The notes beneath the pieces are model-generated. The model saw nothing but the letters and a program-made list of their open reading frames with translations, ran no database searches and was not told the origin of the DNA. From positions 377,454-441,453 of the forward strand of contig CAWGRH010000008.1 of NCBI GenBank assembly GCA_963824905.1: a DNA stretch of 64,000 nt. Direction: 5' to 3'. Below, piece by piece: positions 1 through 8,856 of the stretch. The position numbers were made by a program, and so were the translations under genes. Numbering within the stretch: position 1 is the stretch's first letter; the number at the start of each line of letters is the position of its first letter. Source of the stretch: JAJPKK01 sp963824905. Its GTDB lineage: Bacteria > Pseudomonadota > Alphaproteobacteria > Rhizobiales > Xanthobacteraceae.

Positions 1-824
1 CGTGCGTCATGGGTGTGCTGCGTCGACCCGCCGTCGCCCACCATCCGCGCGTCGTCTTTAGCCGCAATGTCGGTGCCGGGCACCGGTCCGTGCAACCAGA
101 CGTCGACGTGTTCGAGGAACTGTGCAGCCTTCACCGTCACTCTGCTCTGCACGCCGGCATCGCTGTCCATGAGAAAGATCGCGATCACCACCATCGCGGT
201 GATCGGCAGTCCGGCGGCCAGTCCGACCGGCGAGATTAGTGCCCGCACGATGGCGCGCAACGGCCCGACCGGCCGCGCGCGTCGGACAACCTGCGGCCGC
301 CGCCGAATCTTCGGCTGGCGGGACGGTTGCGGCAGGCGGGAGAGCCGCGGCAGACGCAAGAACCGCGGCAGGCTATAGAGCGGCTGCAGCCGGCGCAGGG
401 GCACCAGCGCGAGGAGGGCCTGCGAGGCCTGCGCGAGGGCACCGCGCAGCGCGCGCAGCGAATCGCTCACCGTCGGCCGGGCGGCGTCTGACGCCTCGGC
501 ATCCTGTGCGGGTTCCGCCGGCGGCTCGCCGGCGCGGGCGTGCCGTTCGATTTTTCGGATCGTCAGGTCGAGAGCGAGCTTTTCCATCTCGACGATGGGC
601 TCGGGCAGACGCATCAACAGGAGATGCCGATGCACCACCGTACGCGCCTGGGCATAGACGCCGCGGCGGGCCTCGGGCGTGTTCTCGGCAAGCCCGGCTA
701 CGGTACCTTCGACGATGCTGCGATAGTCGATCGTGACGAAGCGCGCGGCAGGAGCGACCCCGCTCCGGCGCGGCTCCGCGCCGGCAGGCTTGTCAATCGT
801 CGTCGTCGTACTCAGGGCGTTCAT
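1..824 (-). CDS. Hypothetical membrane protein, truncated by the window edge
   Basis: An open frame runs without a stop from an ATG at 824 to the left edge (274 codons visible), so the C-terminus lies outside the window. The start is preceded by GGTGGGG. The visible part has an alpha-helical N-terminal half (about residues 30-95), an Ala/Glu/Pro-rich stretch (95-120), a strongly basic Arg/Pro linker with repeated L-P-R units (about 143-190), one predicted transmembrane helix (about 197-218), then a presumably periplasmic tail. I do not recognise a named domain. The basic linker next to a single helix fits an inner-membrane protein with a cytoplasmic N-terminus. Whether it is coupled to anything further left is unknown. 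Confidence 0.7.
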   Translation of the reverse strand, partial: MNALSTTTTIDKPAGAEPRRSGVAPAARFVTIDYRSIVEGTVAGLAENTPEARRGVYAQARTVVHRHLLLMRLPEPIVEMEKLALDLTIRKIERHARAGEPPAEPAQDAEASDAARPTVSDSLRALRGALAQASQALLALVPLRRLQPLYSLPRFLRLPRLSRLPQPSRQPKIRRRPQVVRRARPVGPLRAIVRALISPVGLAAGLPITAMVVIAIFLMDSDAGVQSRVTVKAAQFLEHVDVWLHGPVPGTDIAAKDDARMVGDGGSTQHTHDA

Positions 825-1142
825 TGCCCCACCCGCTACTTACGCCCGGGGTGACCGCACCGTGCGGCCGGCCCCAGCCCCAATTACCGTCAGCATTCTT
901 CGCCTGCAAATGTGGAGAATCTTGTCCCATGGTGCGATGCATTCGCCGCAATCATGGCCTGCAAAAGCCACGAAAACGTCGAGATCGCAGCCCGTTTCGT
1001 GACTTTCATCAAAGTGTCGCGCCGGCGGCTCATTGGCCGTGAGCCGCGCCCGGGTCGTCGAGGCGACCGCGATTCCACCAGGGGGTTCCGCTACATTGCA
1101 TCCCGAGTCGCCTCTCGGTCGCTTACGCGGGAAGGACCTTAC
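825..1142. other. Intergenic region between divergent genes
   Basis: This 318-base gap separates the minus-strand membrane protein from mtnA and must hold promoters for both. Open frames cross it on both strands, but they have no domain resemblance and no good ribosome-binding site, so I do not call them. No SAM or other riboswitch consensus was recognised upstream of mtnA. Confidence 0.5.
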
Positions 1143-2261
1143 GTGCTGATCGATGGAACACACCGCCGCAGCATCTGGCGCGAAGCCGACGGCAGATCCG
1201 TCGGCATCCTCGACCAGACCAAGCTACCGCATAGGATGGTGACGCTGCGGCTGGCGACGCTTGCCGATGCCACGCATGCGATTTCCGCGATGCAGACCCG
1301 CGGCGCGCCGCTGATCGGTGCGGTCGCGGCCTATGGCATGTGCCTCGCCCTTCAGGAAGACGCCTCCGACGAAGCGCTGGAGCGCGCCTACCGGTGCCTC
1401 ATCGCGACCCGGCCGACCGCGGTCAACCTCAAATGGGCACTCGACGAGATCGTGGCGGCGGTGCGCAACCGGCCGCGCGGCGAACGCGTCGCCGCCGCTT
1501 ATGCCCGCGCCGCCGAAATCTGCGAGGAGGACATCGCGATCAATCTCGGCATCGGCCGCCACGGCCTCGCGGTGATCGAGGAAATCGCGTCACGCAAGCC
1601 GATAGGCACCCCGGTCAACGTGCTCACCCATTGCAATGCGGGCTGGCTCGCCGCGGTCGACTGGGGCCCGGCGACGGCGCCGATCTATCTCGCCCACGAG
1701 AAGGGCGTGCCGCTCCACGTGTGGGTCGACGAGACGCGGCCGCGCAATCAGGGCGCCGCGCTCACTGCGTTCGAGCTCGGCCAGCAGGGCGTCCCCCATG
1801 CGGTCATCGCCGACAACACCGGCGGGCATCTCATGCAGCACGGGCTCGTCGATCTCGTCATCACCGGCACCGACCGCGTCACCGCGCAGGGCGACGTCTG
1901 CAACAAGATCGGCACCTATCTCAAGGCGCTCGCCGCCCACGACACCGGCGTGCCGTTCTACGTCGCGACGCCGTCGCCGACCATCGACTTCGCGCTGGTC
2001 GACGGACGCGACATTCCGATCGAGCAGCGCGGGGCAGAGGAGGTAGCGACCATCACCGGCCGCACCGCCGACGGCCGCATCGAGACGGTGACCGTGGTGC
2101 CGGAAGGCTCAGCCGTTGCGAACTACGCCTTCGACGTGACGCCGGCGCGGCTCGTGCGCGGTCTCATCACCGAGCGCGGCGTGCTCCCCGCGACCCGCGA
2201 AGCGCTGGCCGCGGCGTTCCCGGAACGTGTTAACGGAATTCGGCCGCGAACCGGGGCCTGA
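1143..2261 (+). CDS. mtnA: S-methyl-5-thioribose-1-phosphate isomerase
   Basis: MtnA converts the aldose 5-methylthioribose-1-phosphate to the ketose 5-methylthioribulose-1-phosphate in methionine salvage. The same enzyme class handles 5-deoxyribose-1-phosphate. The 372-residue product has the eIF2B-alpha/MtnA fold: the N-terminal IDGTHRRSIW segment, the TRGAPLIG loop (52-59), the catalytic Cys in THCNAGWLA (Cys164) and the catalytic Asp in GTDRVTAQGD (Asp244), followed by CNKIGTY. The open frame extends upstream, but homology begins at a GTG at 1143 with AAGGA eight bases before it, and family length (about 360) agrees. The next gene, 72 bases downstream on the same strand, encodes an aldolase/dehydrogenase fusion that could act on the product. 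Confidence 0.93.
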   Translation: MLIDGTHRRSIWREADGRSVGILDQTKLPHRMVTLRLATLADATHAISAMQTRGAPLIGAVAAYGMCLALQEDASDEALERAYRCLIATRPTAVNLKWALDEIVAAVRNRPRGERVAAAYARAAEICEEDIAINLGIGRHGLAVIEEIASRKPIGTPVNVLTHCNAGWLAAVDWGPATAPIYLAHEKGVPLHVWVDETRPRNQGAALTAFELGQQGVPHAVIADNTGGHLMQHGLVDLVITGTDRVTAQGDVCNKIGTYLKALAAHDTGVPFYVATPSPTIDFALVDGRDIPIEQRGAEEVATITGRTADGRIETVTVVPEGSAVANYAFDVTPARLVRGLITERGVLPATREALAAAFPERVNGIRPRTGA

Positions 2262-2333
2262 CATTTCAGAGGGTTGTCGCTTGCCGCCCCCCACAAAGGT
2301 GGGCATACCCGTTGCCGTCATTGGAGACTGAGC

Positions 2334-4394
2334 ATGCAGAGCCGCTTCGTGGAGACCGAGGCCGAGGCGCTGGTCGCGCGTTATGCCGCGCGCGGCGTCC
2401 CGCGGGATCTCGCGCTGCGGGTCTACACGACGCGGTTGCTCGGCGGCGATCCGAAGCTCGTGCTTCATGGCGGCGGCAACACCTCGGTCAAGTTGCGCAT
2501 GCCGGACCTGATGGGGCGTGAGGTCGGCGTGCTCTGCGTCAAGGGCTCCGGCGCCGACATGGCGGTGATCGAGCCTGCCGGGCTGCCCGCGGTGCGGCTC
2601 GCGGAGTTGCGGCTGCTGCTCGAACGCGACGGCATGTCGGACGAGGAGATGGTGAAGGCGCAGCGCGCGAACCTGCTTGATCCGATGGCGCCAAATCCTT
2701 CGGTCGAGACCCTGCTGCACGCCTTCATTCCGCAGCGCTTTGTCGATCACACCCACGCCACCGCAGTGCTTAGCCTGATCGATCAGGCGGACGGCGCGGC
2801 GCGCGCCGCGGAGCTCTACGATGGCCGCATGGGCATCGTGCCCTACATCATGCCCGGCTTCGGCCTCGCCAAGGAGGCGGCGCGCGTGTTTGCCGCCGCG
2901 CCCGGCGCGATCGGCCTCATCCTGCACAAGCACGGCATCTTCACGTTTGGCGAGAGCGCACGCGAAGCCTATGAGCGCATGATCGAGATGGTGTCGCTGG
3001 CCGAAGGTGCATTGCGGCGCGGGAGGCGTGCGGTGTTCGCGACCGCGCAGCTGCCGCAGGCGGTGATGCCGCTCGCCGCGGTGGCGCCGATCGTGCGCGG
3101 CGCCTGCAGCCTGCCGGACGACAAGGTCGAAGGCGCGTTCCGCCGGCTGATTCTCGATTTCCGCACCGGCGATGCGATCATCAACTTCGTCAACGGCGCC
3201 GAGGTCGGCCGCTATGCGACCGCCGGCGTGGTGACGCCCGACCATACGATCCGCACCAAGAACTGGCCGCTGGTCGTGCCCGCGCCGGAACAGGGCAAGA
3301 CCGCCGATTTCGCCCGCGCCGCGCGGGGGGCGGTCGCGGCCTTCATCGCGCATTACAGAGAGTATTTCGCGCGCAACAATTCCCGCTGCGGCGGAACGAA
3401 GACCATGCTCGATCCGCTGCCGCGGGTCGTGCTTGTCCCCGGCCTCGGGCTGTTCGGGCTCGGCCGCTCGCGTAAGGATGCGGCGGTTGCCGCAGATCTC
3501 GCCGAAGCCGCGGTCTCGACCATTACCGATGCCGAGGCAATCGGGCGCTTCGAGTCGATTTCCGAAGCCGACATGTTCGACTGCGAGTACTGGTCGCTCG
3601 AGCAGGCAAAGCTCGGCAGCGCCAAGGAGCTGCCGCTCGCCGGCCAGGTCACAGTGATCACCGGGGCAGCCGGCGGCATCGGCGCCGCCACGGCAAAAGC
3701 CTTCGCGGCGGCAGGCGCCGAGGTCGCCTTGCTCGATGTCGACGCCGAGAAAGCCGCTGCCGTCGCGAAGGCGCTCGGGGGCGCCGCCTTCGCGGTCGCC
3801 TGCGACGTCACCGATGCGGTGTCCGTCGATGCCGCGTTCGCCAAGGTTGCCGAGCGCTTCGGAGGGGTCGACATCATGGTGTCGAACGCGGGCGCCGCCT
3901 GGCAGGGCCGCATCGGCGAGGTCGCCGAGGAGGTGCTGCGCAAGAGCTTCGAGCTCAATTTCTATGGCCACCAGCGCGTCGCCCAGGCGGCGGTGCGCAT
4001 GATGCTCGCCCAGGACACCGGCGGTTGCCTGCTGTTCAACGTGTCGAAGCAGGCGGTCAATCCGGGGCCGGATTTCGGCCCCTACGGTCTGCCCAAGGCG
4101 GCGACCTTGTTTCTGGCACGGCAATACGCGGTCGACTATGGTACCCGCGGCATTCGCGCCAATGTCGTCAATGCCGACCGGGTGCGCTCCGGCCTCCTGA
4201 CGGCGGACATGATCGCGGTGCGGTCGACGGCGCGTGGGCTGAGCGAGAAGGATTACATGAGCGGCAATCTGCTCGGGCGCGAGGTGACGGCGGAAGACGT
4301 GGCGCAGGCCTTCGTCGCCCAGGCGCTCGCGCTCAAGACCACGGCGGGCATCGCGACCGTCGACGGCGGCAACATCGCCGCGGCGTTGCGCTGA
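2334..4394 (+). CDS. Bifunctional class II aldolase / short-chain dehydrogenase
   Basis: This 686-residue fusion joins an N-terminal class II (zinc-dependent) aldolase to a C-terminal short-chain dehydrogenase, the architecture of rhamnulose-1-phosphate aldolase/alcohol dehydrogenase proteins. In the aldolase half I see HGGGNTSVK (45-53), a metal-binding HTHATAV (His139, His141) and a later HKHGIFTFG. The dehydrogenase half has a TGAAGGIG nucleotide loop near residue 440, NAGA, and a YGLPK catalytic Tyr/Lys near 583. The chosen ATG has GGAG seven bases upstream; an ATG at 2274 lacks one. Next to mtnA, the likely reaction is cleavage of a 5-substituted ribulose-1-phosphate to dihydroxyacetone phosphate plus an aldehyde, which the second domain reduces. 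Rhamnulose-1-phosphate is the alternative substrate, but no rhamnose genes are nearby. Confidence 0.88.
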   Translation: MQSRFVETEAEALVARYAARGVPRDLALRVYTTRLLGGDPKLVLHGGGNTSVKLRMPDLMGREVGVLCVKGSGADMAVIEPAGLPAVRLAELRLLLERDGMSDEEMVKAQRANLLDPMAPNPSVETLLHAFIPQRFVDHTHATAVLSLIDQADGAARAAELYDGRMGIVPYIMPGFGLAKEAARVFAAAPGAIGLILHKHGIFTFGESAREAYERMIEMVSLAEGALRRGRRAVFATAQLPQAVMPLAAVAPIVRGACSLPDDKVEGAFRRLILDFRTGDAIINFVNGAEVGRYATAGVVTPDHTIRTKNWPLVVPAPEQGKTADFARAARGAVAAFIAHYREYFARNNSRCGGTKTMLDPLPRVVLVPGLGLFGLGRSRKDAAVAADLAEAAVSTITDAEAIGRFESISEADMFDCEYWSLEQAKLGSAKELPLAGQVTVITGAAGGIGAATAKAFAAAGAEVALLDVDAEKAAAVAKALGGAAFAVACDVTDAVSVDAAFAKVAERFGGVDIMVSNAGAAWQGRIGEVAEEVLRKSFELNFYGHQRVAQAAVRMMLAQDTGGCLLFNVSKQAVNPGPDFGPYGLPKAATLFLARQYAVDYGTRGIRANVVNADRVRSGLLTADMIAVRSTARGLSEKDYMSGNLLGREVTAEDVAQAFVAQALALKTTAGIATVDGGNIAAALR

Positions 4395-4407
4395 GCGGGA
4401 CGCCGCC

Positions 4408-5763
4408 GTGCACACGTCAATGCCAGTGAGTTGTCCTCCCGTTGAAGCGCTGGTCGCGCGGTTCCGCGACCGCAGTGCCACCGTCGGCATCATCGGGCTC
4501 GGCTATGTCGGGTTGCCGCTGGTGCAGGCGCTGCTCGACAATGGCCTTGCCGTCATCGGCATCGACATCGATGCGACCAAGGTCGAAGCCCTCAAGGAGG
4601 GCCGCACCTACATCCATCACATTCCCGGCGAGAGCTTCCGCGCGCCGGTTGCCGCCGGCCGCTTCGTGCCGAGCACGGACTTCGCCGTGCTCGCCCGCGC
4701 CGACGCGATCCTCATCTGCGTGCCGACGCCGCTCACCGCGCACCGCGAGCCTGACCTGACCTATGTCGAGAACACCGCGAAGGCGATCGCGCCGCATCTG
4801 CGGCCGGGGCAGCTCGTGGTGCTCGAATCCACCACCTATCCCGGCACCACGCGCGATGTGATGAAGCCGATCCTTGAGCAGTCCGGTCTCAAGAGCGGCC
4901 GCGACTTCTTCATCGCCTTCAGCCCCGAGCGCGAGGATCCCGGCAACGCGAAGTTCTCCACCCGCGTGATCCCCAAGGTGATCGGCGGCGACGGCAAGGC
5001 GGCGGCCGAGATCGCCGACGCGCTCTACTCGACCTTCGTGCCGAAGACGGTGCCGGTGTCGAGCCCGGAGACGGCGGAGGCGGTAAAACTCACCGAGAAC
5101 ATCTTCCGCTCGGTCAACATCGCCCTCGTGAACGAGCTCAAGGTCGTTTACGCGGCGATGGGCATCGACGTCTGGGAGGTCATCGAGGCGGCGAAGACCA
5201 AGCCGTTCGGCTTCATGCCGTTCTATCCCGGCCCTGGCCTCGGCGGGCACTGCATCCCGATCGATCCCTTCTATCTCACCTGGAAAGCCCGAGAATACGA
5301 GCTCTCCACGCGCTTCATCGAGCTTGCCGGCGAGATCAACACGGCGATGCCGCGCTACGTCATCGCGCGTCTCGCCGACGAGCTCGATGCCCGCGCCGGC
5401 AGAGGGCTCAACGGCGCCCGCATTCTCATGCTCGGCCTCGCCTACAAGAAGAACGTCGACGACACCCGCGAGAGCCCGGCGTTCAAGCTGATCGAGCTTC
5501 TGGAGAAGCGCGGCGCGGTGTGCGACGTGCACGACCCCTATGTGCCGGTGGTGCCGCGCTCGCGCGAGCATCCCGACATGGCCGGCCGCAAATCGGTGCC
5601 GCTCGATCCCGCAGCGGTCGCGGGCTACGACGCCGTCCTCATCGTCACCGACCACGACAATGTCGACTATGTGAGCCTCGCCAAGAGTGCCCGCCTCATC
5701 GTCGACACCCGCAACGCCTGCGCCCGCGCCGGCGCGGTAGGGTCGAACATCGTGAAGGCGTAG
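4408..5763 (+). CDS. Nucleotide sugar dehydrogenase (UDP-GlcNAc / UDP-glucose 6-dehydrogenase family)
   Basis: This family oxidises C6 of a UDP-sugar to the uronate in two NAD+-dependent steps, for surface polysaccharide synthesis. The product is 451 residues, normal for the family. Visible features are the N-terminal Rossmann loop GLGYVGLP, VPTPL, the STTYPGTT segment, KLTENIFRSVNIALVNEL in the central helix, the catalytic Cys in GGHCIPIDP (Cys282) and a C-terminal GLAYKKNVDDTRESP. These details resemble WbpA/WecC-like UDP-N-acetylhexosamine dehydrogenases more than UDP-glucose dehydrogenase, but substrate cannot be fixed by eye. Translation may begin at GTG 4408 (GGGA upstream) or ATG 4420. 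It starts 13 bases after the aldolase gene, so the two are probably co-transcribed although unrelated in pathway. Confidence 0.88.
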   Translation: MHTSMPVSCPPVEALVARFRDRSATVGIIGLGYVGLPLVQALLDNGLAVIGIDIDATKVEALKEGRTYIHHIPGESFRAPVAAGRFVPSTDFAVLARADAILICVPTPLTAHREPDLTYVENTAKAIAPHLRPGQLVVLESTTYPGTTRDVMKPILEQSGLKSGRDFFIAFSPEREDPGNAKFSTRVIPKVIGGDGKAAAEIADALYSTFVPKTVPVSSPETAEAVKLTENIFRSVNIALVNELKVVYAAMGIDVWEVIEAAKTKPFGFMPFYPGPGLGGHCIPIDPFYLTWKAREYELSTRFIELAGEINTAMPRYVIARLADELDARAGRGLNGARILMLGLAYKKNVDDTRESPAFKLIELLEKRGAVCDVHDPYVPVVPRSREHPDMAGRKSVPLDPAAVAGYDAVLIVTDHDNVDYVSLAKSARLIVDTRNACARAGAVGSNIVKA

Positions 5764-5804
5764 CTTTCGTTTCTGCGGCGCGATCTGGCATCAAAAAAAC
5801 AGCA

Positions 5805-5925
5805 CTGTCATCGCCCGGCTTGACCGGGCGATCCAGTAACCACCGGACTCTCGGTGGTGCACCGTCTCAGAAACATCGACAGCACAGGGGTTACTGGATT
5901 GCCCGGTCAAGTCGGGCAATGACAG
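5805..5925. repeat. Palindromic intergenic repeat, family A copy 1
   Basis: Two long inverted arms (about 35 bases each, starting TGTCATCGCCCGGCTTGACC and ending in the near-complement) flank a roughly 50-base unrelated centre. It sits between convergent genes, so it may end transcription from both sides. A close relative occurs at 13851-13972. Confidence 0.85.
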
Positions 5926-5954
5926 TTCATGGGTTCGGAAAACCCCGAAAAACC

Positions 5955-7082
5955 TCAGCGCGGTGGGATGAACGTCGGGCCGACCGCGCGCACGTTGCGC
6001 TTGCTGGGGTCGGCATCGGGCGTCGAGCCGGTGTCGTCGGCGGGCGCAGTGCGCTTGGCGTCCGCGCGCGGCGGCGTCAGCGAGGTCGGCGCCTGGCCGG
6101 CGGACGCGGGAGTGGCGGTGCGGGTTGCCGTTCCGGCGGGCTGGCTCATCGCCTTCGCCTTCTCCTCGGTGACCACGATGTCGCCGCGCTCGACGGTCTG
6201 ATCCTTGATCTGGCCGAGCGCGTCCGCCCAGCTCTGCCCTGGCAGCCGGCAGCCGCAGGTCGCGACCAATTCCTTCCGGTAGCGGAAGGCGTTCGGCAGG
6301 TCTTTGTAAAGCCGCCCACTGTTTGCAACCGCCTGGCCGATGTCCTCGCCGGGGTTGCGGTGGGAGTAGAGCGCGACCTCGGAGGCGGGACAGAGCTTCT
6401 GGCAGGTCTGCTCATCGTCGGCGAATCGCGTCGAGGAGGTCGAGTTGGAGATCGGGAAGTAGTAGCCGTCGCAGGTGCGCACACACAGCGTGCGATAGCC
6501 GTTGGCGCCGACCTGTGGATAATCGGTCGCCGCTGGCGGCGCAATCGTCTGACCCGGGCCGCCGAACAGCGTCTCGAAGAAGCCGCGCTGCGGAGCGGCC
6601 GCGGCCGCCGCCCGCTGGTACTGCGGGCCGCAATTGTTCTGGGCGAGCGCGCCGATCACGCCCTGGCGCTGCAGGTCGTCCTGGCCGCCATTCTTGGTGC
6701 GCTGGAGGTCGGCTTGCGTGCGGTCGATGCCGCCGCGCATCTGCTGGATCTGGCCGTTGAGCGCAGTGCACTGCGCCGGCTGGCTCACGAAGATGGACAG
6801 CAGACTGGGCGGCTGGCAGCCGAGGCGCTGGAATTGCGACTGGACGCGGTCGAGGTCGGCCTGCTGCTTGCCGAGCGTCTCCTCGATTCGGCGCGCTTGA
6901 TCGGCCCGCGCAGGATCGGCGCCGGCCCGGTCGATCGACGCGAGCTGGCCTTCAAGCCTGGTGCAGACCGGATTACCGGACGGCGCCGCAGGTTGCGGCA
7001 TGCCTTGCGCGACGGCCGCGGCCGGCAGCCAGACAAGCGCCAGCGCGACCCAGGCAATCCGGCGGTAGCAGCTTGAAATCAT
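5955..7082 (-). CDS. DUF2865 domain-containing secreted protein
   Basis: A 375-residue exported protein of a family (DUF2865) common in Bradyrhizobium relatives and of unknown function. An N-terminal signal peptide (about residues 1-26, ending VAQ) is followed by a helical, Gln/Arg-rich region likely to form a coiled coil (about 40-130). Then comes the conserved domain with GFFETLFGGP, RTLCVRTCDGYYFPIS, a cysteine pair in CQKLCPASEV, and ATCGCRLPGQSWADALGQ. The conserved cysteines suggest disulfides in the periplasm. The C-terminal 80 residues are low-complexity Ala/Thr/Pro. It is transcribed alone, convergent with the sugar dehydrogenase gene. Confidence 0.88.
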   Translation of the reverse strand: MISSCYRRIAWVALALVWLPAAAVAQGMPQPAAPSGNPVCTRLEGQLASIDRAGADPARADQARRIEETLGKQQADLDRVQSQFQRLGCQPPSLLSIFVSQPAQCTALNGQIQQMRGGIDRTQADLQRTKNGGQDDLQRQGVIGALAQNNCGPQYQRAAAAAAPQRGFFETLFGGPGQTIAPPAATDYPQVGANGYRTLCVRTCDGYYFPISNSTSSTRFADDEQTCQKLCPASEVALYSHRNPGEDIGQAVANSGRLYKDLPNAFRYRKELVATCGCRLPGQSWADALGQIKDQTVERGDIVVTEEKAKAMSQPAGTATRTATPASAGQAPTSLTPPRADAKRTAPADDTGSTPDADPSKRNVRAVGPTFIPPR

Positions 7083-7323
7083 GTCAAAATCGCCCCATCA
7101 CGGCCCGAGGCTGCTCGTCCCCTTGGGTTCCCTTAAGCCGGGAAAAGGTGACCAAATTAGGTGCTGTTGGCGCGAACCCCTGAGATTCTGGTTTCCGACG
7201 CCGGCGAGGTCCCGCAACGCATTGAGAACAAAAACGTCCGATCCGGTCCGTCAGGGGCGGGCCATCCGAGATTTCCACCGTTTCGTCTTCGATGCACGCT
7301 CATAACCCCCGAGCGGCGCAAAC

Positions 7324-8205
7324 TCACGGCTTTGGCTTTGCGGCCGTAATCGCTTCCGCCCGCAGGTTCCATGAGATGCCGAGCACGATCAACCCGGCCC
7401 CGGCAAACACCCAGGCATCGAGCGCCTCGCCGTAGAGCCACCAGCCGACGAAGGCGATGAGCGGGATGCGCATGAAGTCGAGCGGCACGACGACGGTGGC
7501 GTCGCCGGACCGGAATGCCTGGGTCAGGCAGAAATGCGATGTGAGCCCCGAGACCGCGACGCCCAGCAGCGGTAGCGCCTGCGCCTCGCCGAGGTTGAGG
7601 AAGTTCCTGAATTCGCTCCCGGTAAGCGCCAGTGGCAGTTGCACCGCGTTCATCCACAGCACAATGGCGTAGGTCGTCTCGCTGGTGGTCAGCGCCTTGG
7701 TCTGGATCAGCGACACCGCGAAGCCCAATGCAGCGGTGAGCACCAGCAGTGCCGCCGGGTTGACGCTCGTAATCCCCGGCCGCAGGATCACCAGCACGCC
7801 GAGAAACCCCAGCACGACGACGCCGATGCGGCCCGCGGTCATCCGCTCGTGGAGAAAGACCACGGCCAGGATCGCGGCATAGGCCGGCATGGTGAATTCG
7901 AGCGCGAACACCGTCGCCAGCGGCAGCAGGGTGACGCTGAGCGCCCACAGATATTGCGCACCGAAATGGATGACGTTGCGGGCAAGTTGCAGCCGCGCAC
8001 GCCGCAGATTGACCGAGAACAGCAGATCGGGCTTCGCCAGGCCGATCGCGAGCAGAATGACGAGGCCGGAGGCGTTGCGGATCGCGAGAATCTCGAAGAT
8101 GTGCAGCGTCGTCGCGAGCCCGCGGATCGACACCGCCATGGTCGAGAACGACAGCAGCGCGCCGGTCATCCACAGGACGACGCGCAGGAGATCGCGGTCG
8201 GTCAC
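7324..8205 (-). CDS. DMT superfamily (EamA-like) transporter
   Basis: A 293-residue inner-membrane protein with about ten hydrophobic helices arranged as two EamA repeats, the layout of drug/metabolite exporters. The first repeat carries FTMPAYAAILAVVFLHERMT and the second VPLDFMRIPLIAFVGWWLYGE, both typical of the helix 4-5 region of each EamA unit. The start codon overlaps the stop of the upstream maleylacetoacetate isomerase gene by four bases (ATGA), so the two are translationally coupled. Substrate is unknown; the context hints at an aromatic catabolite or amino acid exporter, but this is inference. Confidence 0.88.
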   Translation of the reverse strand: MTDRDLLRVVLWMTGALLSFSTMAVSIRGLATTLHIFEILAIRNASGLVILLAIGLAKPDLLFSVNLRRARLQLARNVIHFGAQYLWALSVTLLPLATVFALEFTMPAYAAILAVVFLHERMTAGRIGVVVLGFLGVLVILRPGITSVNPAALLVLTAALGFAVSLIQTKALTTSETTYAIVLWMNAVQLPLALTGSEFRNFLNLGEAQALPLLGVAVSGLTSHFCLTQAFRSGDATVVVPLDFMRIPLIAFVGWWLYGEALDAWVFAGAGLIVLGISWNLRAEAITAAKPKP

Positions 8206-8834
8206 TCGGCGTCCGGCTGGTTTTCCGGCCGGGCGGCATCAAAGGCGGGCAAAGCCATCAGCGCGGCATCGACCGCGACGATTCGCGGAAAGCGGTCGAG
8301 CGGGACCTTGAAGCGGCGGGCGTTATAGACTTGGGGCACGAGGCAGATGTCGGCGACGGTGACCTGGCGGCCGAAACAATAGGGGCCGGGTTTGATCAAC
8401 GTCTCGACGGCGGCAAAGCCGGTCGATACCCAATGCGCATACCAGGCCTCGACCGCGGCCTTGTCGGCCTTGAGCACGTGGCGCAGGTAGTTGAGAGGGC
8501 TCGTATTGTTGAGCGGGTGGATGTCGCAGGCGATGATCTCGGCGACGGCGCGCACCTTCGCCCGCTCGATCGCATCCTCCGGCAAAAACGCCGGATGGGG
8601 ATAGACCTCGTCGAGATATTCCATGATGGCGAGGGACTGCAGCAGCGTCCCTCCCGGGACCGTGAGCGCCGGCACCCGTCCTTGCGGATTGACCGCGTGA
8701 AACTCCGGCGAATGCTGCTGGCCGCCGTCCTTGGTGAGATGGATCGACACCGTCTCGTAGGGGAGGCCCTTGAGATTGAGCGCGATCCGGGTGCGATAGG
8801 CGGCCGACGAACGAAAGAACGAATAAAGCTGCAC
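8202..8834 (-). CDS. maiA: Maleylacetoacetate isomerase (zeta-class glutathione transferase)
   Basis: The enzyme isomerises maleylacetoacetate to fumarylacetoacetate with glutathione, late in tyrosine/homogentisate breakdown. The 210-residue product has the zeta-class signature near the N-terminus (FFRSSAAYRTRIALNLKG) with the active Ser pair, NPQGRVPAL and LLQSLAIMEYLDE in the thioredoxin-like domain, then IACDIHPLNN and VTVADICLVPQVYNA in the helical domain. Start is a GTG with GGAGG four bases upstream. It is 22 bases downstream of a MarR-family gene and overlaps the DMT transporter gene, giving a probable marR-maiA-DMT operon. Fumarylacetoacetase and homogentisate dioxygenase are not in the window. 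Confidence 0.9.
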   Translation of the reverse strand: MQLYSFFRSSAAYRTRIALNLKGLPYETVSIHLTKDGGQQHSPEFHAVNPQGRVPALTVPGGTLLQSLAIMEYLDEVYPHPAFLPEDAIERAKVRAVAEIIACDIHPLNNTSPLNYLRHVLKADKAAVEAWYAHWVSTGFAAVETLIKPGPYCFGRQVTVADICLVPQVYNARRFKVPLDRFPRIVAVDAALMALPAFDAARPENQPDAE

Positions 8835-8856
8835 GGGACCTCCGGACGGAAGCGTT

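Noticed and set aside
912..1142. N-terminal 77-residue extension of MtnA
   Set aside because: Not similar to the family; the GTG at 1143 has a good ribosome-binding site and gives the normal length.
825..1142. SAM-type riboswitch upstream of mtnA
   Set aside because: No SAM-I or SAM-II consensus elements were seen by eye; a covariance search was not possible.
2109..4493. 794-residue open frame on the minus strand opposite the aldolase/dehydrogenase gene
   Set aside because: Composition is Arg/His/Asp-rich with no domain, as expected for the antisense of a GC-rich gene; the plus strand has clear motifs.
5520..7076. 518-residue plus-strand frame across the DUF2865 gene
   Set aside because: Crosses an intergenic palindrome and the antisense of a well-supported gene.
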